DNA from: Pseudomonadota bacterium
GTDB lineage: Bacteria; Pseudomonadota; Alphaproteobacteria; Sphingomonadales; Sphingomonadaceae
Direction: 5' to 3'
DNA length: 62,936 bases
Assembly: GCA_021847605.1 (NCBI GenBank)
Contig: JAJZQN010000020.1
Coordinates: forward strand, 1 to 62,936
Under the pieces are notes generated by a model. It was given only the letters and a program-made list of their open reading frames with translations, was not told the DNA's origin and ran no database searches. The position numbers and the translations under genes were made by a program. Positions 1 to 9,034 of this stretch are shown in pieces (the first letter of the stretch is position 1; each line of letters opens with the position of its first letter).

Positions 1-90
1 TGTTGGCGACCGGTCAATTCAGCGCCTCAGCAGCGCCGCCCCGTCCGGTGAAAAGCCCTCTAGATACACCCAACGATTCGGTCAACGACT
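1..90 (-). promoter_or_regulatory. rRNA operon promoter/leader, left copy (reads out of window)
   Basis: This block is an exact reverse complement of 62654-62743, where the same sequence leads into an rRNA leader. On the minus strand TTGACC (80-85) followed after 17 bases by TAGAGG (57-62) is a possible -35/-10 pair; the -10 is weak. It implies an rRNA operon transcribed leftwards beyond the window start. The 16S gene itself is not visible, so the assignment rests on the matching right end. Confidence 0.6.
1..90. repeat. 90-bp terminal inverted repeat, left arm
   Basis: Bases 1-90 pair without mismatch with 62743-62654. Identity stops at base 91 inside the window and probably continues outside it. 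See the right arm. Confidence 0.95.
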
Positions 91-299
91 GAATTACATT
101 CTTGTGAAATTTTCTAACAGGAAGGCTCATAAGCCGCGGAAAATCGACACTTTTGCTCCGCACTTTATGGGCGATTGCGCGAAGCGAAAGCCGCTCTCCA
201 GCCAAGGCAAGCCGAAACAACGATCCATTGGGAAGAGAATCGGGAGGCATCCGATTCTATCCTGACGATTCTCTGTACCAATGGATCCGTCAGCCGCAG
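91..299. other. Non-coding stretch between rRNA promoter and peroxiredoxin-like gene
   Basis: I see no convincing gene here. Short open frames have no ribosome binding site and no recognisable protein. It contains the upstream flank of the leftward rRNA promoter and the 3' flank of the next gene. Confidence 0.5.
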
Positions 300-977
300 T
301 CAGGCGGCTCGCCGTACACCAGTCGCAGCTTCCACCGCGCGCACTATGTCTTCTGCCTCCGGACGATCCAGCCAGTCGGGGCTGACGTGTGCCCATCCCA
401 CTTCACGTCCAGCGCCGACCAACAATAGTGTCGGTTGGGGAAGCGCCCAATTGCCTGTGCCGGTGACTTCGCCGATCCATCCAGCCGGCGGTGGGGTCGG
501 TTGGTCGTCAGGCTCGAATATAATGTCGATATGACGGCCCAGACCATTGTCATGGTCGCTGGCCACCGAAAAGGGCAACTGATGCCGGCGCTTAATCTCC
601 ACCAGTCGATCGACCCGCTGTGGACTGAGGGCGACGATCGATACGCCCAGCTTGCGCAACGCCGGGTAAAGTCGTTCGGCATAGTAGCTGAGCGCTATGT
701 TGCAGGCGGGACAACCCGCAAAGCGGAAGAATATGAACAGCACAGGCGCTTGTGCCACAAGGCCGCCGAGGGATAGCGATGCGCCGTCCACTTCCTCAAA
801 AGAAAAGTCCGGCAGGATGTCGCCCGATTGCACGATCGCCGCCGGATCGAACCGATCCGTCAATATCTGTCGCTGGCGCGCATTTCCGGCCAGTTGCGCT
901 GCGCTCCATGTTCGCTCACGCTCAGCCTGAAGCGCAGCGTAGCGCCCATCCAGCCTGTCATCGACGACATTCACCAT
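300..977 (-). CDS. Peroxiredoxin-like (AhpC/TSA, thioredoxin-fold) protein
   Basis: 225-residue thioredoxin-fold protein. A FIFFRFAGCPACN segment places a Cys-Pro-Ala-Cys motif at about residues 89-92, at the start of the first helix after a beta strand, as in AhpC/TSA-type peroxiredoxin-like proteins; the body then follows the usual fold (VSIVALSPQ, LPFSVASD). The ATG at 977 is chosen over a longer frame because AAGGAGG lies five bases upstream. It is the last gene of the leftward organosulfur group, behind the flavin monooxygenase. I infer a role in thiol or peroxide handling during sulfur scavenging; the substrate is unknown. No signal peptide is seen, so it should be cytoplasmic. Confidence 0.8.
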   Translation of the reverse strand: MVNVVDDRLDGRYAALQAERERTWSAAQLAGNARQRQILTDRFDPAAIVQSGDILPDFSFEEVDGASLSLGGLVAQAPVLFIFFRFAGCPACNIALSYYAERLYPALRKLGVSIVALSPQRVDRLVEIKRRHQLPFSVASDHDNGLGRHIDIIFEPDDQPTPPPAGWIGEVTGTGNWALPQPTLLLVGAGREVGWAHVSPDWLDRPEAEDIVRAVEAATGVRRAA

Positions 978-1064
978 ATCGGCCTCCTTGCATCTCGTCG
1001 TGCAATAGTGGCGATTGCCATTCCGCCATTCCAACGAGACTTGGCGCTGATTTGGCAATGATTG

Positions 1065-2426
1065 CTAATAGATGGGGTCAGGCTGCATCCCTATGCGGCG
1101 GCGATACGGACCTACCACCTCCCCAATCGGTAGGCCGAGATTGGCGCGCAGAGTTGCCCCTTCATAATCGCGGCGGAAAAGCCCCTTGTCCTGAAGGATA
1201 GGAACGACCTGCTCCACGAAGCGGCGGAACTGGGCCGGATGGCCGAGATGAACGTTAAGGCCATCAAGCGCCCGCCCCTCAAACCAGCGTTCTATTTCAT
1301 TCGCGACCGTTTCGGGGGAGCCCACGAAGGGACTACCGCGGCCTGAGCGTATTTGCTCGACGGCCTCACGCAGGCTGTAGCCGCGCTCTACCGCCACATC
1401 GGTGATTTTCTTCGCCTGCGTGTAGAAGCTGCTTTTCGCATGCTCCAGCGCTTCGGCCGGAAAGGGCGCGTCGGGATCATATCGGCGGAAATCATGCCAG
1501 CCAAACGGGCGTCCAAACTCAGCCAGAGCCTGATCGAAGCTCTGATCCACAGTGCGATAATGGCGTTCGATCTCCTTCGCCTGCTCGTCGCTATCGCCAA
1601 CATAGACGAAAAATCCGGGCAGGATGACGATATGGTCGGGATTGCGCCCCTGCCGGGCTGCCCGTCCTTTCAGATCGGCATAGAAAACCTGCCCCTGTTC
1701 GAACGTCGCGGCATGGGTGAAGATCGCATCTGCTATGGCCGCCCCAAAGTCGCGCCCCTGATCGCGGTCGCTGGCCTGAAAGACGACCGGCTCCCCCTGC
1801 GGTGAACGCTGGATATTGAGTGGCCCGGCAACCTGAAAAAATTCGCCGCTATGGTCGAGCCGACGGAGTTTTTCGGGATCGAGAAATTGCCCTGTTGTCC
1901 GGTCGCGCACCAGCGCGCCTTCCCACCAGCTTGACCAAAGACCGCGAGCGACATCCAGAAACTCGACGGCGCGCCGGTAGCGCGTATCATAGTCGAAATG
2001 TTCCGGTAGGCTGAAATTACTCGCCGTACCCGCATCGCCGCTGGTGACGACATTCCATCCTGCCCGCCCCTTGCTGATGAGGTCGAGCGAGGCAAAACGG
2101 CGCGCCAGATTGAACGGGTCATTATAGGAAGTGGTCAGCGTACCCACGAGGCCGATATGGCGCGTCGCCACCGCCAGCGCAGACAAGAGGGTAAGCGGTT
2201 CCAGCCGGTTGAGATAATGGGGCGGGCTGTTTGCCGTGATGAACTGACTATCGACGATGAAGACGAGATCGAATTTCGCTGCCTCCGCCTGTCGCACGAT
2301 GTCGATATACCAGTCGATGCTGATGCTGGCGTCGAGCGGAATATCCGTGTCCAACCAGCGATTGCTGTCGCCCGGTCCGCCGACACCCGTCGGGACCAGA
2401 CCGAGCTTGAGCTGCCGTTTCGTCAC
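1065..2426 (-). CDS. NtaA/SnaA/DszA-family FMN-dependent monooxygenase
   Basis: 453-residue TIM-barrel flavin monooxygenase of the bacterial luciferase-like class, normal length for NtaA/SnaA/DszA proteins. The N-terminus (KLGLVPTGVG), the WYIDIVRQAEAAKFDLVFIVD region, the RRFASLDLISKGRAGWNVVTS block and the SPEQV-like C-terminal segment GSPETVANEIERWF are typical. Members use FMNH2 and O2 to cleave C-N or C-S bonds (nitrilotriacetate, dibenzothiophene sulfone, alkanesulfones). In this operon, with sulfonate transport genes, an organosulfur substrate is likely. It needs a separate FMN reductase, which is not in the window. It follows the class II aldolase with 14 bases between them, so they are probably co-transcribed. 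Confidence 0.85.
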   Translation of the reverse strand: MTKRQLKLGLVPTGVGGPGDSNRWLDTDIPLDASISIDWYIDIVRQAEAAKFDLVFIVDSQFITANSPPHYLNRLEPLTLLSALAVATRHIGLVGTLTTSYNDPFNLARRFASLDLISKGRAGWNVVTSGDAGTASNFSLPEHFDYDTRYRRAVEFLDVARGLWSSWWEGALVRDRTTGQFLDPEKLRRLDHSGEFFQVAGPLNIQRSPQGEPVVFQASDRDQGRDFGAAIADAIFTHAATFEQGQVFYADLKGRAARQGRNPDHIVILPGFFVYVGDSDEQAKEIERHYRTVDQSFDQALAEFGRPFGWHDFRRYDPDAPFPAEALEHAKSSFYTQAKKITDVAVERGYSLREAVEQIRSGRGSPFVGSPETVANEIERWFEGRALDGLNVHLGHPAQFRRFVEQVVPILQDKGLFRRDYEGATLRANLGLPIGEVVGPYRRRIGMQPDPIY

Positions 2427-2440
2427 GTCCCGCCCTCCCC

Positions 2441-3232
2441 TTATGCGTCGAAACCGGGAGACTGACGCGACGCCTTGCGCAGCGCGGCTTCCCAGACGAG
2501 ATCATAATGGGATTTGCCGCCTTCCACGGGCTTGCGTTCCCGACTGATCTGACGACGGACTTCCTCCTGCGCCTCTTCTGGCGCGATCAGCACCTTGTCG
2601 CGCCCGATGGTCAGGCTGCGCACCTGCGCCTTGCAGGCTTCCTCCAAATGATAGATGCCGCTGAACGCCTCACCGGGCGAAGCGCCCAGCGCCAGCGTGC
2701 CGTGATTGCGCAACAGCATCACCTTGGTATCGCCAAGGTCGGCGACCAGCCGCTCCCGCTCGTCAAGGTTCAGTGCCACGCCTTCATAGTCGTGATAGGA
2801 AAGACGCGGGATCAGCGCCAAGGCCCGCTGGTTAAGCGGCAACAACCCCTCCGCATGGGCCGACACCGCCATGCCGTCCGCGCTGTGAAAATGGGCGATA
2901 TAGTGAGCGTCATCGCGCGCGCCATGAATCGCGCTGTGGATCACATAGCCGGCATAGTTGATGCCATAATCGCTGTCGCCGATGACGTTGCCGTCCAGAT
3001 CGACTTTCACCAGACTGGAAGCGGTAATTTCGTCGAACATCAGGCCAAACGGATTGATCAGGAAATGATGATCCGGTCCCGGCACCCGGGCAGAGATGTG
3101 CGTGTAGATGAAATCATCCCACCCATAGAGTGCCGACAGGCGGTAAAAAGCCGCCAGATCGACACGAACCTTCCATTCCGCTTCGCTGATACCGAAAGTA
3201 CGGAAACGTTCATCCTTCAGGATTGTAGCCAT
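2441..3232 (-). CDS. Class II aldolase/adducin-family protein
   Basis: 263-residue protein of the fuculose-1-phosphate aldolase/adducin fold. Visible metal-site features are IAHFHSADGMAVSAH (His-x-His) and the later LLRNHGTLALG (third His), with the family's DWIYTHISAR-like N-terminal block (DDFIYTHISARVPG). Members perform aldol cleavage, decarboxylation or epimerisation with a divalent metal. The start at 3232 is preceded by AAAGGAG; the longer frame runs into the preceding binding-protein gene without one. It lies between a sulfonate binding protein and a flavin monooxygenase, so it may process the carbon skeleton released by desulfonation. That role is inference. Confidence 0.82.
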   Translation of the reverse strand: MATILKDERFRTFGISEAEWKVRVDLAAFYRLSALYGWDDFIYTHISARVPGPDHHFLINPFGLMFDEITASSLVKVDLDGNVIGDSDYGINYAGYVIHSAIHGARDDAHYIAHFHSADGMAVSAHAEGLLPLNQRALALIPRLSYHDYEGVALNLDERERLVADLGDTKVMLLRNHGTLALGASPGEAFSGIYHLEEACKAQVRSLTIGRDKVLIAPEEAQEEVRRQISRERKPVEGGKSHYDLVWEAALRKASRQSPGFDA

Positions 3233-3314
3233 GATGATGCTCCTTTGCAGGCGAATGTAGAGAGGCGACAGAGCGCCGCCCAATGAGGATTTCTGAAGGG
3301 TCCGGCCGCAACGC

Positions 3315-4280
3315 TCATGCCGGGAAGACACCGGGATCGACGATGTTCGAGACGGCGATATGGACAGGAAGCTCGCCTTCGGCATGAAAGCGGTCGACCA
3401 CGCGCTGGAGTGGCTGGAGAATGGCCGGGGTCGGAGGGACGAGGGATGGGTTTTGCCGATCGACGATCAGCTTGGCCAGACTGGCATCAACCCCCGTCTG
3501 ACGGGAGAAGAGGGCGGCATAGTCGCCGGGATGCGCCTGCGCCCACTGGCTGGCGATGCGAAGCCGCCCCAAAATGTCGCGCAGGGCGGCGCGTTTCCCC
3601 GTATCATCGAGTGCGGCCTGCGATGCTGCGATCAGGGTCAGGCCCGTGTTGATCCCCTGCCCGTCGCGCAGCAACCGGGCGCCGCGCTGTTCCGCCGCGA
3701 TCTGATAGGTTCCGAACGTGGCCCATGCGTCGATACGCCCCGCTGCAAAAGCCGCCGCCGCATCATTGGGCAGCATGAAACCAATATCGACGCGCCGCCG
3801 GTCGACCTTTGCTTCCTTCAACGCTTCCAGCAACAGATAGTGCGATATGCTGCCCCGCGCGCTGGACACGATCACGCGATGGCCGACCAGATCGGCGATC
3901 CGTCGGATCGAGGAACCGGGCGGTACGATGATGCCGATGTCGCGGGTAGACGAAACCGCACCTGCGATGATCTTTAACGGAACACCTGCCGCAGCCGCCA
4001 ATATGACCGGCAGATCGCCCGCAGGCGCGGTATCGACCGCGCCTGCGTTCAGCGCTTCCAACAAGGGCGCGGCTCCCACGAAATTCGCCCATTCAATATC
4101 GTAGGAAAGGTTGCCAAGCGCCCCGGCCGCCTCCGCCTTCGACTGGAGCAGGTGGACCTGATCGCCCAGCACCAGCTTTGTGCGCCCAGCCTTTCCCCCT
4201 GCCCCACAGGCGGAAAGGCCAAGCGCGGCTGCGCCTGCCAGGAAAGTGCGACGATCAGAAAGCAAGTGCGATACGTCCAT
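3315..4280 (-). CDS. Sulfonate/nitrate-type ABC transporter substrate-binding lipoprotein (SsuA-like, copy 1)
   Basis: About 321 residues. The N-terminus has RRTFLAG followed by a hydrophobic stretch and the lipobox LSAC, so it resembles a Tat-type lipoprotein signal. The mature part has SsuA/TauA hallmarks: VEALNAG-like LLEALNAGAVDTAPAG, VIVSSARGSISHYLLLEALKEA and GRIDAWATFGTYQ. It should bind an aliphatic or aromatic sulfonate, or a related anion, in the periplasm. The start at 4280 lies inside the last codons of the TonB receptor gene (26-base overlap), suggesting translational coupling. One of three distinct SsuA-like proteins here, all served by a single permease/ATPase pair. Confidence 0.85.
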   Translation of the reverse strand: MDVSHLLSDRRTFLAGAAALGLSACGAGGKAGRTKLVLGDQVHLLQSKAEAAGALGNLSYDIEWANFVGAAPLLEALNAGAVDTAPAGDLPVILAAAAGVPLKIIAGAVSSTRDIGIIVPPGSSIRRIADLVGHRVIVSSARGSISHYLLLEALKEAKVDRRRVDIGFMLPNDAAAAFAAGRIDAWATFGTYQIAAEQRGARLLRDGQGINTGLTLIAASQAALDDTGKRAALRDILGRLRIASQWAQAHPGDYAALFSRQTGVDASLAKLIVDRQNPSLVPPTPAILQPLQRVVDRFHAEGELPVHIAVSNIVDPGVFPA

Positions 4281-6837
4281 AATAATAGCCGCCTGCGGGA
4301 TTGAAGGGAGATGGGCCATAATAGCCCTGCCCGGTCTGGGGATTACCCGGCCCGTTGGTTTCCGGGCGTACATCGAACAGGTTAGTCGCGCCGATGGAAA
4401 GGGTCGCAAATTGCGTCACCTTTACGCTCAGACTGGCATCGGTGATGATCTTCGCACCGAAATGCCGATCATCTCCCGCCGCCGTGCGCTGCGTATATTT
4501 GCCATAACGGGTGGCAGTAATGCTGAAGCCGACGATACCGCGCGACCAGTTCAGCGTGTTGACCAGCTTGGTCCGGGGCTGAAGCACTTCCAGTTCGCCG
4601 ATCTTGTCCCCGCCGAAGAAGACCGATCCGGCGCCCAGCAGCGAATTGCCATTGGCATCGAACAGTTGCGACGGCGTGGCGACGACGTCCGTCACCTTGG
4701 TCTTGGAATAGTTGAACGCGACGGTCAGCCCCAGCTTACCCAGATTGCCGAGGCTGCGGCTGTAATCCGCGACCAGATCGACCCCCTTGGTTTCCGTGTC
4801 GGCCGCGTTGATGAAATATTCCGCCTGTTCGATGTCGGACAGGTCGTTGGCGGCAAGGATCGCGGATATGCCGGTGCCGAACAGGCGCCCGGTGCGCTCA
4901 ATCCGATCCTTGATGCGAATATAATAGCCGTCGAGCGTAATCGACAGCGCCGGAACGGGTGTGAAGACGAGGCCAAGGCCTGCATTCCATGTCTTTTCCG
5001 CCTTGAGCGGCTTGGCGCCCAGCAACTGACCAACCGTCGAATCCGCCGTCACCAGTTTGGCGACAGTAGGACGCAATTCGGTCTGCCCGGTTTCAGCGTT
5101 GAAGAAAGAGGAGGTCCGCCCGTCCGTCTGGGCATAGCCGATCTGCGTCAGTGACGGCGCGCGGAAGCCGGTACCCACCGTGCCACGAATGGCGAGCGCC
5201 GGGTTGACTTCATAGCGGCTGTTGAGTTTCAGCCCGACCGGGCTGCCCGACCCGTCGCTATAATGTTCGGCGCGAATGGCCGCCCCGATATACCAGGCGT
5301 CGGTCGGATAGAGGCCAATGTCGACATAGCCGGCATAGACTTTCCGGCTGATGTCCGCCTCATCGTCGGGCGACAGGACAATGGCCCCCTGTACCACCGG
5401 CGATGCGACCCGGCCGACATTCCAGTCATATTGCTGGTCGCCGGGCCGGAATGTGTATGTCGCATCCTGATAGGCGAGCGGATCGCCGGCAAAGGTGCGG
5501 AAACGATCCAGCCGATATTCGCCGCCGATGGAAATTTCCAACGGACGCGCCAGACCGATCTCGACCTCACGATGCAGGTCGGCATTATGCGTCCATTGGC
5601 GAAATTCGAAATTGGCGAGGTTGGGCCAATATGTCGGACTGTCCGGCCCCAGCGAAGGGCGGATCGACAGTTTCGAATATTGGCGGCTGGCATTGCGGCC
5701 AAAGGAGGAGGATATGTCATAATCCCACCCCAGCAATGTCCCTTTCAGCCCACCGACAAACTGAAAATCCGTTTCGTCGATATTGTTGAGCGGGTAATAG
5801 CCGTCGGGGAACAGCGCGGTGAAATTGGCCGTGCTGTTTGGGCGGCGGAAATTATTGCCGATCTGGGCGTCGCGCTCGCCATAGGTGCCAAAGCTGTAAA
5901 GCGTCACATTGTCTGTCACTGGCAATTGCGCATTGTAGCCAAGGTTGAATGCCTTGATCTGCGGATCGCCATTATGAGCGCCATCGCGATCCCATTGTGC
6001 ATTGCGGGCATCGGCGTCAGCGATGTTGGCCTCCACCTGATCGCGGGTCAGACCGCTGGATGCCACGACCTGATCGATGGTGCGCCCGGCGGGCAGTCCA
6101 TAGATATTGGTGTCCGTCGACGCGAGGTTCCACCAGGCGCCGCCGCGCTTGCGGACGTCACCGCTGATCGTCAGGAAGCCGTCGTCACCGATCTTGGTGC
6201 CATAACGGATCGTGCCTTTCCAGCTATCCGGCTTCCCATTGGCATCATAGAGCGTGCCATAGGTGAAATCGCCGCTCAGTCCTTCTTTCTCGGCCAGTTG
6301 GATATTGATGACGCCGGCAATGGCGTCCGTGCCATATTGGGCGGCGGCCGAATCCTTCAGCACCTCGATCCGGTCTATCCCGCTGGTCGGGATCATGTCG
6401 ACATCCACCGGGTTCGCGCCCGACGTGTCGGTAGTGCTATTGTTCAGGAACGCGCCGTTATGGCGGCGCTTTCCATTGACCAGCACCAATGTATAGGCTG
6501 GCGCCAGTCCGCGATTGGTGACGGGGCGACCAACCGAAAAGACCCCGGCATGGGTCGACCCGAAATTGAGCGAGGGCAGCAGTTTGGACAGCGCCTCACC
6601 AAATTCCGCCGCGCCCGTCGCCTGCAATTTTTCAGCACCCACGACATCGATGGGCGCAGGGCTTTCCGCGATGGTGCGGGGGGCGCCACGCACGCCGGTA
6701 ACGATGATCGTCCCGGCGGCATCAGCATCATCCGCTGCCGCCTGTGGCTGAACAGGCGTTTGCGCCGCAAGCGGACCACCCGCAGCGGCAAGGATGGCAA
6801 CCGAACTGGTCGTGAGATAAGAGCCAATCTTCTTCAT
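4255..6837 (-). CDS. TonB-dependent outer membrane receptor
   Basis: 860-residue TonB-dependent receptor. It has an N-terminal signal peptide ending near AAQTP, a TonB-box-like GTIIVTGVRG, a plug domain with GRPVTNRGLAPAYTLVLVNGKRR and IDRIEVLKDSAAAQYGTDAIAGVINI, a long 22-strand-type barrel, and a C-terminal aromatic residue (IALAF). The ATG at 6837 follows GGGGGAAA; the extra upstream TTG start is less likely. It sits between two sulfonate binding proteins, so it probably imports an organosulfur compound across the outer membrane. The substrate cannot be read from the sequence. Confidence 0.92.
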   Translation of the reverse strand: MKKIGSYLTTSSVAILAAAGGPLAAQTPVQPQAAADDADAAGTIIVTGVRGAPRTIAESPAPIDVVGAEKLQATGAAEFGEALSKLLPSLNFGSTHAGVFSVGRPVTNRGLAPAYTLVLVNGKRRHNGAFLNNSTTDTSGANPVDVDMIPTSGIDRIEVLKDSAAAQYGTDAIAGVINIQLAEKEGLSGDFTYGTLYDANGKPDSWKGTIRYGTKIGDDGFLTISGDVRKRGGAWWNLASTDTNIYGLPAGRTIDQVVASSGLTRDQVEANIADADARNAQWDRDGAHNGDPQIKAFNLGYNAQLPVTDNVTLYSFGTYGERDAQIGNNFRRPNSTANFTALFPDGYYPLNNIDETDFQFVGGLKGTLLGWDYDISSSFGRNASRQYSKLSIRPSLGPDSPTYWPNLANFEFRQWTHNADLHREVEIGLARPLEISIGGEYRLDRFRTFAGDPLAYQDATYTFRPGDQQYDWNVGRVASPVVQGAIVLSPDDEADISRKVYAGYVDIGLYPTDAWYIGAAIRAEHYSDGSGSPVGLKLNSRYEVNPALAIRGTVGTGFRAPSLTQIGYAQTDGRTSSFFNAETGQTELRPTVAKLVTADSTVGQLLGAKPLKAEKTWNAGLGLVFTPVPALSITLDGYYIRIKDRIERTGRLFGTGISAILAANDLSDIEQAEYFINAADTETKGVDLVADYSRSLGNLGKLGLTVAFNYSKTKVTDVVATPSQLFDANGNSLLGAGSVFFGGDKIGELEVLQPRTKLVNTLNWSRGIVGFSITATRYGKYTQRTAAGDDRHFGAKIITDASLSVKVTQFATLSIGATNLFDVRPETNGPGNPQTGQGYYGPSPFNPAGGYYYGRIALAF

Positions 6838-6970
6838 GGTGATTTCCCCCAAAGGCTTCGAGGGATCATTATTTTCTACTTATTTAGTTGAATAATAAAT
6901 TTGATGATTGATCGATGATTATGATTAAACTTTAGATCGACTTTCGACCGATCAAGATATTGTTTCACGA

Positions 6971-7924
6971 TCATTTGCCAAAGCTGGTGTCGAATGCTGC
7001 TTTGACATCATGCTCACCATCAGTCAGGCCAGCGTTGCGGAAGCGGGCGGTGATCGCCTGCTCATGCGCGATGATGTTTCCATCGATCGGACGCGACACG
7101 CGATTGTTGCGATCGAAGCTCGCGCGGGCGATGTCGAGCGGCAGGCCCGCCTCTTTCGCCAGCACCTGCGCAAATTCATCGGGATGCGCCCGCGCCCAGG
7201 CAACGGCACTCGCCTCTCGCTTCAGGAAATCGGCAAGCATCGCCCTTTTGGGTGCGATGGAATCGGCATGCGCTATGTCGATATAGAGCGGCAGACCATA
7301 ATCCTTGGCATCCACGACGGTGCGCGCACCTTCCTTGATCGCCACATTGGTGTAGGGCGTCCAGATCGCCCAAGCGTCGATGGCCCCACTGTCGAAGGCC
7401 GCTTTCGCATCGCCCGGCGGCAGGAAGGTGACACGCACCTTGTCAGCGGGAATGTGCGCGCGCTCCAGCGCCTGAAGCAGCAGATGATGGCCGATCGATC
7501 CCCGCGTCGTGGCGATCGACTTGCCGACCAGATCCTGTGCGCTTTTCACCGGCGAGGCATTTTTGACCAATATCGCCAGCGCTTCGGGCGCCTGATTGAC
7601 GGGCGCCTGCACCGCGATCGCCTTGACCGGGCTGCCGCTTTGATAGGCAAAGATGAAGGGCCCGTCAGCCGCAAGGCCCAGATCGGCCGCGCCGCCGCCC
7701 ACCGCCTCCAGCAGAGGCTGAGCCGCCGGGAATTCAGACCACTCGACCGTGTAGGGCGCGCCCTTCAGTGCGCCGGAGGCGAGCATCATCGCCTTTACCT
7801 GACCCTTTTGATTGGCGACGCGCAATATAGTGTCATCGCGCCCCTTAAAGGTTGCGGCGGCAAGGCCGATGCCCGCCACCGCAACAAGGGCCGCCGACAG
7901 GATGGCGACTTTCTTTTTCGACAT
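6971..7924 (-). CDS. ssuA: Sulfonate-type ABC transporter substrate-binding protein (SsuA-like, copy 2)
   Basis: 317 residues with an uncleaved-looking or Sec-type N-terminal hydrophobic segment (KKKVAILSAALVAVAGIGLAAA). It has the family blocks YTVEWSEFPAAQPLLEAVGGGAADLG, GKSIATTRGSIGHHLLLQALE and GAIDAWAIWTPY, and is the copy closest to classic SsuA. It lies three bases downstream of ssuD and in the same transcript as the ATPase and permease, so this is the natural partner of the transporter. It would deliver sulfonates to SsuC/SsuB. Confidence 0.88.
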   Translation of the reverse strand: MSKKKVAILSAALVAVAGIGLAAATFKGRDDTILRVANQKGQVKAMMLASGALKGAPYTVEWSEFPAAQPLLEAVGGGAADLGLAADGPFIFAYQSGSPVKAIAVQAPVNQAPEALAILVKNASPVKSAQDLVGKSIATTRGSIGHHLLLQALERAHIPADKVRVTFLPPGDAKAAFDSGAIDAWAIWTPYTNVAIKEGARTVVDAKDYGLPLYIDIAHADSIAPKRAMLADFLKREASAVAWARAHPDEFAQVLAKEAGLPLDIARASFDRNNRVSRPIDGNIIAHEQAITARFRNAGLTDGEHDVKAAFDTSFGK

Positions 7925-7927
7925 GGA

Positions 7928-9016
7928 TCAGCCCGCCAGTGCGAGGCCGGCTGCCTCGCGCTCTTCCACCTTGCGGCGCACGATTGGCAGAAGTTCGCGG
8001 CCATAGAGGATGGAATCCCCCAGCGGATCGAAACCGCGGATCAGGAAATGGTCGATGCCGATATCATAATAATCGAGCATGGCGTCGGCCACTTGCTCGG
8101 GCGTACCGACCAGCCCCGTGCTGTTGCCGGCCGCACCGGTCAGCGCTGCAACGCCCGTCCACAGGCGGGTGTCGCGACGATTGCCCGACGCCGTATCCAG
8201 CAGGCGCAGCGATCCGACATTGGCGGGGCGATGGCCGGTAAGCGGCAATCCAGCGGCAGTGCGATTTTCCCGCACCTGCTCTTCGATATCCTTCGCCAGT
8301 TTCCACGCGGCTTCTTCCGTATCGGCAATCACCGGACGCAGGGAAAGCGAGAAGTCCGGATCGCGACCATGTCGCGCGGCCGATTTGCGCACGGCGCGCA
8401 CCGTGTCCTGCACCGCCTCCAGCGTTTCGCCCCACAGCGCATAGACATCGGCATGTCGCCCCGCAACCTCGATCGCCTCATCCGACGATCCGCCGAAAAA
8501 GACCGGCAGATTATCGGGTTTGATCGCGCTATAGGCCTGACGAATATCGTAAAACTTCCCCTGATGGTCAAAGGGCTGGGCCGCAGTCCATTCCTGCCGC
8601 AGGATCGTCAGATATTCGTCCGTTCGCGCATAGCGTTGCGCCTTCACCGTCTGCGTATCGCCATCGCGCGCCATTTCCTCGTCCGCGCCGCCGGTGATGA
8701 TATGAACGGCTACCCGCCCACCCGACAATTGATCCAGCGTAGCAAGCTGACGCGCAGCGACGGTGGGCTGGGTAAAGCCGGGGCGATGGGCAACGAGGAA
8801 GCCGAGCTTCGTCGTGATGGCCGCGGCATGAGCCGCGACGATCTGGCTTTCCGGGCTGTTGGAACCAAACGGAATGAGAACGCGGTCAAAGCCACCCTCT
8901 TCCTGCGCCTTTGCCGCCGCGTTGACATATTCGGTGTCGAGCGCGCGGCTGCGCACCGCCGATTGAGTCTCGGACCCGTTGTTAAAGCCGATATAGCCGA
9001 TGAACTTAACGCTCAT
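7928..9016 (-). CDS. ssuD: FMNH2-dependent alkanesulfonate monooxygenase
   Basis: 362-residue luciferase-like monooxygenase. Diagnostic stretches are GGFDRVLIPFGSNSPES, AHRPGFTQPTVAARQLATLDQLSGGRVAVHIITGG and LPVFFGGSSDEAIEVAGRHADVYALWGE; these match SsuD/LLM-type alkanesulfonate monooxygenases in sequence and length. It releases sulfite and an aldehyde from alkanesulfonates using FMNH2 and O2. The start is preceded by AGGAGAG. It lies between the rhodanese gene and an SsuA-like gene. The cognate FMN reductase gene (ssuE) is absent from the window. Confidence 0.9.
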   Translation of the reverse strand: MSVKFIGYIGFNNGSETQSAVRSRALDTEYVNAAAKAQEEGGFDRVLIPFGSNSPESQIVAAHAAAITTKLGFLVAHRPGFTQPTVAARQLATLDQLSGGRVAVHIITGGADEEMARDGDTQTVKAQRYARTDEYLTILRQEWTAAQPFDHQGKFYDIRQAYSAIKPDNLPVFFGGSSDEAIEVAGRHADVYALWGETLEAVQDTVRAVRKSAARHGRDPDFSLSLRPVIADTEEAAWKLAKDIEEQVRENRTAAGLPLTGHRPANVGSLRLLDTASGNRRDTRLWTGVAALTGAAGNSTGLVGTPEQVADAMLDYYDIGIDHFLIRGFDPLGDSILYGRELLPIVRRKVEEREAAGLALAG

Positions 9017-9034
9017 GATAGTCTCTCCTGATCT

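Noticed and set aside
5263..6891. 542-residue open frame antisense to the TonB receptor
   Set aside because: It is a shadow of a GC-rich gene; the minus-strand frame has complete receptor features, the plus frame has none.
7010..9031. 673-residue open frame antisense to ssuD and an ssuA-like gene
   Set aside because: Long antisense frames are common opposite high-GC genes; the minus-strand genes have clear families and ribosome binding sites.
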